From assembly GCA_036521075.1 (NCBI GenBank), contig DATDIL010000021.1, forward strand, positions 1 through 64,000: DNA of 64,000 bases, given 5' to 3'. Position 1 is the first letter of the stretch; the number at the start of each line of letters is the position of its first letter. Below the pieces are notes generated by a model that had not been told where the DNA came from, ran no database searches, and saw only the letters and a program-made list of their open reading frames with translations. Origin of the DNA: DAIDKA01 sp036521075. GTDB taxonomy: Bacteria > Pseudomonadota > Gammaproteobacteria > Steroidobacterales > Steroidobacteraceae. The translations under genes and the position numbers were made by a program. Positions 23,776-31,255 of the stretch are shown here, piece by piece.

Positions 23776-24285
23776 ATGCTGAACCGCCGGCTGATCAATT
23801 TTGCGGGTGCGGGCGCGTGCCTCGGCATGCTGGCCTTCGCCTTCTACACCCAGGAGTTCTTGAACCTGGAGCCATGCCCGCTGTGTATTTTCCAGCGCAT
23901 CACGGTGTTCGTGCTGGCGCTGGTATTCCTGGTCGCCGCGATCCACAACCCGAAGCGTGCGGCTGGCGCCTGGACCTATGCGGTGCTGATCGGCGTGGTG
24001 GCCCTGCTCACGATCGGTATCGCGGGGCGGCATGTGTATATACAAAGTCAGCCGCCGGGCAGCATTCCGGCCTGCGGCGCGCCGTTCAATATCCTGCTGC
24101 AGATGTTCAATCCATGGCAGGTCGTCGTGAAGGTGCTGCATGCGGGGGGCGAGTGCGCCATCGTGAACTGGACATTTTGGGGTGTGAGCATGCCCGGATG
24201 GGTGCTGTTCTGCGCCTTGATACTGGGCGGCGCGGGCATCATTGCCAATCTGCCGCGCCGGCCGCCCACCCTGCGCAGACGCTGA
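23776..24285 (+). CDS. dsbB: disulfide bond formation protein B
   Basis: An inner-membrane quinone reductase that reoxidises DsbA. The 169-residue product has four membrane helices, the CPLC pair (Cys34, Cys37) in the first periplasmic loop and Cys100 and Cys127 in the second. It starts one base after the phoU stop, so it is read with phoU. It ends ten bases before the stop of convergent dapE. Confidence 0.92.
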   Translation: MLNRRLINFAGAGACLGMLAFAFYTQEFLNLEPCPLCIFQRITVFVLALVFLVAAIHNPKRAAGAWTYAVLIGVVALLTIGIAGRHVYIQSQPPGSIPACGAPFNILLQMFNPWQVVVKVLHAGGECAIVNWTFWGVSMPGWVLFCALILGGAGIIANLPRRPPTLRRR

Positions 24286-24295
24286 GGCGCGCCGC

Positions 24296-25423
24296 TTAGC
24301 CCAGCAGCCGCTCCAGCACGCCCACGTACATGCGGTGCAGGTCGTCGATATCAACGGCACGTACCTGCTCGTTGACTTTGTGGATGCTGGCGTTGATCAC
24401 ACCCAGCTCCACGATCTGCGCGCCGAGGGCTGCGATGAACCGCCCATCGGAGGTTCCCCCGCCAGTGGAGAGCTTCGGCGGCTTGCCGGCCACTGTGGCC
24501 ACAGCCTTGCACACGGCGTCCGACAGTGCGCCCTGCGGGGTGTAGAACGGTTCTCCGGATACATACCATTCGAGCGTGAAATTCACCGCGTATCTGCGCA
24601 GAATGTCTTCGACCGTCTGCTTGAGCCGCTCGATGGTCTGCACCGGAGAGTAGCGCAGGTTGAAGCGTGCCTTCAGTTCTCCGGGAATCACATTCGGCGC
24701 GCCCGTGCCCGCATTCAGATTCGACACCTGGAAAGTGGTGGGCTGGAAGTGCTCGTTCCCCCGGTCCCATTCACGGCTGGTCAGTTCGGCCAGCGCCGGC
24801 GCCAGGGTATGGATCGGGTTCACCGCCAGGTGCGGATAGGCGATATGGCCCTGGGTACCGTGAACGGTGAGCCGCCCGGACAGTGAACCGCGGCGCCCGA
24901 TCTTGATGGTGTCCCCAAGAGCCGATTCGCTGGAAGGCTCACCGACGATGCACCAGTCGATGCGATCACCGCGCCCGAGCAGGGTTTCCACGACACGCTT
25001 GGTGCCATCCACGCTGGGCCCCTCCTCGTCGCTCGTGATCAGGAAGGCAATGGTCCCGCGATGTTCGGGATGCGCCGTCACGAACTCCTCGGCCGCGGTC
25101 ACCATGGCAGCCAGACCGCTCTTCATGTCCGCCGCGCCCCGTCCGTACAACACCCCATCGCGTACGGTGGGCTCAAAGGGCCTGGTACGCCACTCTTCGA
25201 GCGGCCCGGTCGGCACGACATCGGTGTGCCCCGCAAAGCACAGCACCGGTGCGGCCGCGCCACGGCGTGCCCAGAAATTCTCGACATTGCCGTAATTGAG
25301 CTTCTCGACCTGGAACCCGGCGGCCTCGAGGCGGCCAATCATGAGGTTCTGGCAGCCCTCGTCAGCCGGCGTGACCGAGGCCCGGCCCATCAATTCCACG
25401 GTCAGTTCAAGTGTTCGCGACAT
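24296..25423 (-). CDS. dapE: succinyl-diaminopimelate desuccinylase
   Basis: Hydrolyses N-succinyl-LL-diaminopimelate in lysine and peptidoglycan synthesis. The 375-residue M20 metallopeptidase has His66 and Asp68 in CFAGHTDVVPTG, Asp in YGRGAADMKSG, and the catalytic Glu pair in TSDEEGPS. Its pathway partners dapD and dapC lie 25 kb away in this window. An upstream palindrome TGTCAT-4-ATGACA (25462-25477) could regulate it. Confidence 0.95.
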   Translation of the reverse strand: MSRTLELTVELMGRASVTPADEGCQNLMIGRLEAAGFQVEKLNYGNVENFWARRGAAAPVLCFAGHTDVVPTGPLEEWRTRPFEPTVRDGVLYGRGAADMKSGLAAMVTAAEEFVTAHPEHRGTIAFLITSDEEGPSVDGTKRVVETLLGRGDRIDWCIVGEPSSESALGDTIKIGRRGSLSGRLTVHGTQGHIAYPHLAVNPIHTLAPALAELTSREWDRGNEHFQPTTFQVSNLNAGTGAPNVIPGELKARFNLRYSPVQTIERLKQTVEDILRRYAVNFTLEWYVSGEPFYTPQGALSDAVCKAVATVAGKPPKLSTGGGTSDGRFIAALGAQIVELGVINASIHKVNEQVRAVDIDDLHRMYVGVLERLLG

Positions 25424-25561
25424 GTGTTTGGCAGAGATAAATCGTCAGGATTTCGAGGGGTTGTCATGAGGATGACATCGCAGCGGACGCACAATGCCTT
25501 GTGAGCGTAAGCCCCGGGTAAGCGTCGGTCGACCCCAAAAGAGAAGCGCGACCGAAGCCGG

Positions 25562-25589
25562 TGTCACGTGTTCGTCACAATACTGTCAT
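25562..25589 (+). promoter_or_regulatory. Pho box of the pst operon
   Basis: Three half-sites on an 11-base period, TGTCAC (25562), CGTCAC (25573) and TGTCAT (25584), match the PhoB direct-repeat consensus (CTGTCAT plus four AT-rich bases). The last ends 78 bases before the pstS ATG, suitable for replacing a -35. Confidence 0.82.
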
Positions 25590-25667
25590 GTAATGCCTGG
25601 GCTGGACGCGCGCGTGGCTTGAAACGGTCGATTTTGCGAATTTTCACGTAGTCCTCAGGAGCAGGTA

Positions 25668-26708
25668 ATGAGCCTTGTAAGTGTACAACGCGTTTTGGTG
25701 GCTGCGGCCGCCGTTGCGCTCACGGGACTGGTACACGCCGCCGATATTTCGGGCGCCGGTGCGACCTTCCCCTATCCGATCTATTCGAAGTGGGCCGATG
25801 CGTACAAGACCAGCACGGGTATCGGTCTTAACTATCAGTCCATCGGTTCCGGGGGCGGCATCAAACAGATCGAGGCCAAGACGGTTACGTTCGGCGCCTC
25901 GGACATGCCGCTGAAGCCCACCGAACTGAAGGCCGCCGGGCTGGTGCAGTTTCCGATGATCATTGGTGGCGTCGTGCCAGTGGTCAATGTGAAGGGTATC
26001 GGTCCGGGTCAGCTGATTCTCGATGGTGCCACGCTCGCCGCGATTTACCTGGGTGACATCAAGACTTGGAACGACCCCGCAATCAGGAAGCTGAACCCGA
26101 AGCTGGCGCTTCCGGCGACGGCGATTGCGCCGGTATATCGCGCGGACGGGTCGGGCACGAACTTCTTGTTCACAGACTATCTGTCCAAGGCGAGTCCGAA
26201 GTTCAAGGACAATATCGGCGCAGCGACCTCGGTACAGTGGCCGGTGGGCATTGGCGCGAAGGGTAATGAGGGTCTGGCCAATCAGACCACGCAGACCGAT
26301 GGCGCCATTGGCTACGTCGAGTTCGCTTATGCGAAGCAGAACAAGATGGCCAATGTGCTGCTGATCAATCAGGCGCACCATGCCATCGCCCCGAGCGCCG
26401 CCTCATTCCAGGCGGCTGCCGCCAACGCGGACTGGACCCACGCGGACAGCTACTACCTGATCCTGACGGACCAGGCCGGGGCCAACAGCTGGCCAATCAC
26501 CGGCGCGAGCTTTATCCTCCTGTACCATAATCCGCCCGACGCGGTCGCCACCGGCGAAGCGCTGAAATTCTTTAACTGGGCGTACAAGAACGGAACGCAG
26601 ATGGCTGCCGACCTGGATTACGTACCGTTGCCAGCCACGCTGATCACGCAGGTGCAGCACACCTGGAGGACCGCGATTACGGCCAACGGCGCACCGATCT
26701 GGAAGTAA
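25668..26708 (+). CDS. pstS: phosphate ABC transporter periplasmic binding protein
   Basis: A 346-residue solute-binding protein with a signal peptide (residues 1-24, ending LVHA). The mature part starts with ADISGAGATFPYPIYSKWAD, the conserved PstS opening, and has phosphate ligands in YQSIGSGGGIKQI and RADGSGTNFLFTDYLS. AGGAGCAGG precedes the ATG. A hairpin lies between it and pstC, as expected for a binding protein made in excess over the membrane subunits. Confidence 0.96.
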   Translation: MSLVSVQRVLVAAAAVALTGLVHAADISGAGATFPYPIYSKWADAYKTSTGIGLNYQSIGSGGGIKQIEAKTVTFGASDMPLKPTELKAAGLVQFPMIIGGVVPVVNVKGIGPGQLILDGATLAAIYLGDIKTWNDPAIRKLNPKLALPATAIAPVYRADGSGTNFLFTDYLSKASPKFKDNIGAATSVQWPVGIGAKGNEGLANQTTQTDGAIGYVEFAYAKQNKMANVLLINQAHHAIAPSAASFQAAAANADWTHADSYYLILTDQAGANSWPITGASFILLYHNPPDAVATGEALKFFNWAYKNGTQMAADLDYVPLPATLITQVQHTWRTAITANGAPIWK

Positions 26709-26722
26709 GGTTTCGCGTCAGG

Positions 26723-26747
26723 ACCGCCCGGTGGCGCGCCGGGCGGT
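26723..26747 (+). terminator. intercistronic hairpin between pstS and pstC
   Basis: A perfect nine-base stem, ACCGCCCGG (26723-26731) and CCGGGCGGT (26739-26747), with a seven-base loop and only a short T run after it. It is more likely an mRNA-stabilising or partly terminating element than a full terminator. Confidence 0.6.
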
Positions 26748-26799
26748 TTGCGCATCGGCGAGGCCGCGACCCGAGCCGTTTGTGTTTCGGTAAGGAATA

Positions 26800-27774
26800 A
26801 TGGACCAGGCAACTGCGTTCGTGATTGAGCCGCGTCATGCGGCTCGCCAGCGTTTCGGAGAGCGCCTCTTCAGGGGGGCGACCCTCGCCGCCGCCCTGCT
26901 CGTGCTGGTATTGCTGGGCGGTGTTGCAATTGCGCTCCTCAAGGGCGCATGGCCGGCATTCGCGCACTTCAAGCTTGAGTTTCTGACCCGCCAGGTCTGG
27001 AATCCGGTGACCGAGAAATTCGGTGCCGTGGCGGCCATCTATGGCACGCTGGTCACATCGGCCATCGCCATGTTGGTGGCCATCCCGCTGAGCTTCGGCA
27101 TCTCGATTTTCCTCACCGAACTGTGTCCGGCGTGGCTCAGGCGTCCCGTCGGCGTGGCGGTGGAACTCCTGGCGGCGGTGCCGAGCATAATCTTCGGCAT
27201 CTGGGGCCTGTTCGTCTTTGCGCCCGTTCTGCAGCGCCATGTGCAGCCCTGGCTCATCGACCATGTCGGCACCCTGCCGGGCATCGGTACCTTGTTCCAG
27301 GGACCACCTTTCGGTATCGGCATCCTGACCGCATCGCTGGTGCTGGCGATCATGGTGCTGCCCTTCATCGCCTCGGTCATGCGCGATGTATTCGAGACCG
27401 TTCCGGATGTGCTGCGCGAGTCCGCGTACGGCCTGGGCGCCACGACCTGGGAGGTGATCTGGCATGTGGTGCTGCCGTATTCACGCACGGGTGTCGTTGG
27501 CGGCATCATGCTGGGCCTGGGCCGCGCGCTTGGCGAGACCATGGCCGTCACCTTCGTGATCGGCAACGCCCATCGGGTTGGCAGTTCGCTGCTGGCACCC
27601 GGGACGACCATCTCCGCGACCATTGCCAATGAATTCACCGAAGCGACCGGTGATCTGTACAACTCCTCCCTGATCGCCCTGGGTGTTCTGCTGTTCGTGA
27701 TCACCTTCGTGGTCATCAGTGCCGCGCGCCTGATGCTGCGGCGCCTGGATCGCAAGGCATTGGGATCCGTATGA
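26800..27774 (+). CDS. pstC: phosphate ABC transporter permease PstC
   Basis: An inner-membrane permease of 324 residues with six helices. The BPD transport domain contains MRDVFETVPDVLRESAYGLG followed by ATTWEVIWHVVLP, the ATPase-coupling EAA loop. AAGGA precedes the ATG. The gene overlaps pstA by four bases (ATGA). Confidence 0.95.
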   Translation: MDQATAFVIEPRHAARQRFGERLFRGATLAAALLVLVLLGGVAIALLKGAWPAFAHFKLEFLTRQVWNPVTEKFGAVAAIYGTLVTSAIAMLVAIPLSFGISIFLTELCPAWLRRPVGVAVELLAAVPSIIFGIWGLFVFAPVLQRHVQPWLIDHVGTLPGIGTLFQGPPFGIGILTASLVLAIMVLPFIASVMRDVFETVPDVLRESAYGLGATTWEVIWHVVLPYSRTGVVGGIMLGLGRALGETMAVTFVIGNAHRVGSSLLAPGTTISATIANEFTEATGDLYNSSLIALGVLLFVITFVVISAARLMLRRLDRKALGSV

Positions 27775-28619
27775 AACGCAGCGGCACGCGCAAATTCGCC
27801 AATGTGGTCGCCCTCACGCTATCGGTCGGTGCGACCGTCCTGGGCCTGTTTTTCCTGGCGGCGATTCTGTGGACGCTGCTGAAGAACGGCCTCGCGGGCA
27901 TGTCATTGCGCCTGTTCACGCAGATGACGCCACCACCAGGCTCGGCCGGAGGGTTGCTGAACGCCATTTTCGGCAGCGCCGTCATGACCGTCATCGGTAT
28001 TGCGGTGGGTGCTCCGCTGGGGGTTCTGGCCGGCACCTACCTGGCCGAGTACGGCGGCAATTCGCGCTTGTCGGCGGTCATCCGTTTCGTGAATGACGTG
28101 CTGCTGAGCGCGCCCTCGATCATCGTCGGCCTGTTCGTGTACCAGATCGTCGTGGTGCCGATGGGGCACTTCTCGGCCCTCGCCGGCGCCGCGGCGCTCG
28201 CGATCATCGCCATTCCGGTGACGGTACGCACCACCGAGGACATGCTGCGCCTGGTGCCGCAGGGCATGAAGGATGCCTCCACCGCGCTCGGTGCCTATCC
28301 GTGGCGCACGACCCTCAGTGTCATCTATCCGGCCGCCCGCAGCGGCATTCTGACGGGCCTGTTGCTGGCCATTGCCCGCGTCAGCGGTGAGACCGCGCCG
28401 CTGCTGTTCACCGCGTTGAACAGTCAGTTCTGGAGCAGGAACCTGAACGCGCCCATGGCGAACCTGCCGGTCGACATCTACCTGTTCGCGCAGAGTCCGT
28501 ATCCGCAGTGGCAGCAGCTGGCCTGGTCGGGGGCGCTGCTGATCACGCTGTCCATTCTCGCGCTCAGCATCTTTGCGCGCATCGTGGTTTCGGCCCTGCA
28601 GCCGGCGCGGCGCACATGA
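27771..28619 (+). CDS. pstA: phosphate ABC transporter permease PstA
   Basis: The 282-residue partner of PstC with six helices and the coupling loop RLVPQGMKDASTALGAYPWR. It begins in a four-base overlap with pstC and ends in one with pstB. Normal length and complete. Confidence 0.95.
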   Translation: MKRSGTRKFANVVALTLSVGATVLGLFFLAAILWTLLKNGLAGMSLRLFTQMTPPPGSAGGLLNAIFGSAVMTVIGIAVGAPLGVLAGTYLAEYGGNSRLSAVIRFVNDVLLSAPSIIVGLFVYQIVVVPMGHFSALAGAAALAIIAIPVTVRTTEDMLRLVPQGMKDASTALGAYPWRTTLSVIYPAARSGILTGLLLAIARVSGETAPLLFTALNSQFWSRNLNAPMANLPVDIYLFAQSPYPQWQQLAWSGALLITLSILALSIFARIVVSALQPARRT

Positions 28620-29455
28620 GCACCGGGCAGATCACCGCTGGCGGAGTTGCGGCGCCGAATCGGGCCAACGGCACTGCGGCCGGCGTGCCTGAGAGCGCCG
28701 CGCCGCCCAAAGTCACCGTGCGTGATCTGCATTTCTACTACGGCAGCTCGCATGCCTTGAAGGGCATCAATCTGGATCTGGCCGATCGGAGCATTACCGC
28801 CTTCATCGGTCCCTCGGGTTGCGGCAAATCCACGTTGCTGCGGGTCCTGAATCGCATGTACGCGCTGTATCCCGGGCATCGCGCCGAGGGCAAGGTGCTG
28901 CTGGATGGCACCAATATCCTCGAGCCCAGCGTCGATGTGGCGGACCTGCGTCTGCGCGTCGGCATGGTGTTCCAGAAACCCACGCCGTTTCCAATGTCGA
29001 TTTTTGACAACGTTGCGTTCGGGATTCGCCTGGCCCAGCGTATTTCGCGGCGCGATCTGGCCGACCGCGTGGAGGCCGCGCTGCGCGATGCGGCCATGTG
29101 GGATGAGGTGAAGGACAAGCTGCTGGAGGATGGCCGTGGCTTGTCCGGTGGCCAGCAGCAGCGCCTGTGCATCGCACGCACGATCGCGGTGCACCCTGAG
29201 GTCATCCTGTTCGATGAACCGACCGCCGCGCTGGACCCCATTTCGACGCTGCGGATCGAGGAAACCCTGCAGTCCTTGCGGGAGAAGTATTGCATTGCCA
29301 TCGTCACGCACAATCTGCAGCAGGCCGCGCGAGTTTCAAACACCACCGCCTTCATGTACCTGGGCGATCTGGTGGAGGTGGGACCGGCCGAGCAGATCTT
29401 CACGGCCCCGAAGGATCGTCGCACCGATGATTACGTGACCGGCCGATTCGGTTGA
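28616..29455 (+). CDS. pstB: phosphate ABC transporter ATPase PstB (E. coli type)
   Basis: A 279-residue ATPase with Walker A GPSGCGKST, ABC signature LSGGQQQRLCIART and Walker B VILFDEPTAALDP. The Q-loop region MVFQKPTPFPMSIFDNVAFG is like the E. coli PstB. About 30 Ala/Gly/Pro-rich residues precede the ATPase core. A second PstB follows after 16 bases. Confidence 0.95.
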   Translation: MSTGQITAGGVAAPNRANGTAAGVPESAAPPKVTVRDLHFYYGSSHALKGINLDLADRSITAFIGPSGCGKSTLLRVLNRMYALYPGHRAEGKVLLDGTNILEPSVDVADLRLRVGMVFQKPTPFPMSIFDNVAFGIRLAQRISRRDLADRVEAALRDAAMWDEVKDKLLEDGRGLSGGQQQRLCIARTIAVHPEVILFDEPTAALDPISTLRIEETLQSLREKYCIAIVTHNLQQAARVSNTTAFMYLGDLVEVGPAEQIFTAPKDRRTDDYVTGRFG

Positions 29456-29471
29456 GCAGCGGAGCCAATAT

Positions 29472-30404
29472 ATGCATGAATCGAACCAGACACTCGCACC
29501 CCCCAGCCTCTCACCGGCGGTATACGCCGCCAATGGCGAACACCATCCCGAAGCCGGTGTGAACCTGCGGCCCGCCGCTCGGGGCGGCGCCCCCAGTCGG
29601 CTCGATGGCGCCGTGATCGGCCAGACGGTCGGTACCGTGACGGTTGCCGATCCGGTGTTTTCGTGCCGCGATATCAACGTCTATTACGGGTCCAAGCACG
29701 CCATCAAGGGCGTGAGCCTGGATGTCGGCAAGAAGCAGGTGCTGGCGATGATCGGGCCCTCGGGTTGCGGTAAGTCCACCTTCCTGCGCTGTCTCAACCG
29801 CATGAACGACACCATTGCCGGTGCCCGTGTGAGCGGGCAGATCCTGCTTGACGGCCAGGACATCCACGATCCTGCGCGCGACGTCGTCCAGCTGCGCGCC
29901 CGCGTCGGCATGGTGTTCCAGAAGCCTAACCCGTTTCCCAAGTCCATCTATGACAACGTGGCCTTCGGGCCGCGTCTGCATGGCCTGGTTCGACGTCGCG
30001 CCGACCTGGATGAGCTGGTGTGCACCAGTTTGCAGCGCGCCGGGCTGTGGAACGAAGTCAAGGATCGCCTCACCCAGTCCGGCACCGGCCTGTCCGGCGG
30101 CCAGCAGCAGCGCCTGTGCATCGCGCGCACGATTGCGGTGATGCCGCATGTCATCCTCATGGACGAGCCGTGCTCGGCGCTCGATCCGGTCGCCACGGCG
30201 CGCATCGAAGACCTGATCGATGAGCTGAAGGAATCCTTCGCCATCGCCATTGTCACGCACTCCATGCAGCAGGCCGCGCGTGTCTCGCAGCGCACGGCAT
30301 ACTTCCACATGGGCTCGCTGGTCGAAGTCGGCGAGACGGACCGCATTTTCACCAACCCTCGGCACCGCCTGACGGAAGACTACATCACCGGCCGTTTTGG
30401 CTGA
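29472..30404 (+). CDS. pstB2: second phosphate ABC transporter ATPase PstB
   Basis: A 310-residue paralogue with Walker A GPSGCGKST, signature LSGGQQQRLCIART and Walker B VILMDEPCSALDP. It differs from the first copy in the Q-loop (MVFQKPNPFPKSIYDNVAFG) and has a ~60-residue disordered N-terminal extension. It is intact, and comes from a different PstB subfamily, not a recent duplicate. It may form mixed or alternative ATPase dimers with PstCA. The name is provisional. Confidence 0.9.
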   Translation: MHESNQTLAPPSLSPAVYAANGEHHPEAGVNLRPAARGGAPSRLDGAVIGQTVGTVTVADPVFSCRDINVYYGSKHAIKGVSLDVGKKQVLAMIGPSGCGKSTFLRCLNRMNDTIAGARVSGQILLDGQDIHDPARDVVQLRARVGMVFQKPNPFPKSIYDNVAFGPRLHGLVRRRADLDELVCTSLQRAGLWNEVKDRLTQSGTGLSGGQQQRLCIARTIAVMPHVILMDEPCSALDPVATARIEDLIDELKESFAIAIVTHSMQQAARVSQRTAYFHMGSLVEVGETDRIFTNPRHRLTEDYITGRFG

Positions 30405-30439
30405 TCCGTCAGCCGCACGTGCAGCCACGGTCCGAAGGC

Positions 30440-31117
30440 ATGCTCGAAGGCCATATCAGCAGGTCGTTTGATGGTGAACTCGCCGGGCTGCATATCCGCG
30501 TGCTGGAAATGGGCGGCCTGGCGCTGGACCAGGTGCGGGCAGCCTCACGTGCCTATGCCGAATGGGACGTGCACAATGCACAACTCGCCATTGATCGCGA
30601 AGGCGTGCTCATCACCAGCGGCTCGCGGATCTACGATGACCAGTTGACGCTGATCGCCCGGCGTAATCCCGTGGCCAGCGACCTGCGCGCCATCATTGCG
30701 TTGGCGAAAATTGCGGCGGAACTTGATCGGGCCGGTGCCGAAGCATGCAAGATCGCCCGAACGGTTCTGCACCAGAGCGGCCGCCCGGGCCGGCGCACCT
30801 CATCGGACGCGCGGCATCTTGCCAATCTTGCCACCGCGCTGCTGCGGTTGTCGCTGGAGGCGCTGGATCAGCTGGACAGTGAAATCGCCGAGCAGGTCAT
30901 CGATCGGGATCAGGACCTGGACGGGGAATATGCCGCCGGACTGCGCCGCCTGCTCACGCGTGCCATGGAGGACCCCGCGAGTCTGGAAGTGACGGTGGAA
31001 GCGGCGTTCGTGCTGAAGGCGCTCGAGCGAATCGGCGATCATGCCCGCAACGCCGCGCAGCAGATCGTCGGCATCGCTGACCACGTGATGGTCAGAGGTC
31101 AGGCCGAGCAGCAATGA
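30440..31117 (+). CDS. phoU2: PhoU-like regulator (copy 2)
   Basis: A PhoU-fold protein at the end of the pst operon. I prefer the ATG at 30440, because PhoU proteins start with a similar MxEGHxSxxFD (here MLEGHISRSFDGELAGLHIR); a GTG at 30419 is possible. The helical repeats include KIAAELDRAGAEACKIART and KALERIGDHARNAAQQIVG. In the first the E/DxxRxGDE motif is degraded (LDRAGAEA), so metal binding there may be lost. It is only about a third identical to copy 1 by eye. Confidence 0.88.
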   Translation: MLEGHISRSFDGELAGLHIRVLEMGGLALDQVRAASRAYAEWDVHNAQLAIDREGVLITSGSRIYDDQLTLIARRNPVASDLRAIIALAKIAAELDRAGAEACKIARTVLHQSGRPGRRTSSDARHLANLATALLRLSLEALDQLDSEIAEQVIDRDQDLDGEYAAGLRRLLTRAMEDPASLEVTVEAAFVLKALERIGDHARNAAQQIVGIADHVMVRGQAEQQ

Positions 31118-31215
31118 CCGCCACGCCCTGAAACTCCGGCAGATCGCTTAAGATCCTGTCGCCAACCTTTCAAGGAAACCCAATCGCATCATTCCGCAGC
31201 CGCCGCGCCCGCCGC

Positions 31216-31241
31216 GCGTTATATTGCGCCACATATAACGC
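31216..31241. promoter_or_regulatory. inverted repeat upstream of TonB receptor
   Basis: A perfect nine-base inverted repeat, GCGTTATAT (31216-31224) and ATATAACGC (31233-31241), eight bases apart and 14 bases before the receptor ATG. The form suits a dimeric repressor; a hairpin hiding the ribosome-binding site is the other reading. Confidence 0.5.
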
Positions 31242-31255
31242 AGGTGAGGGCTGGT

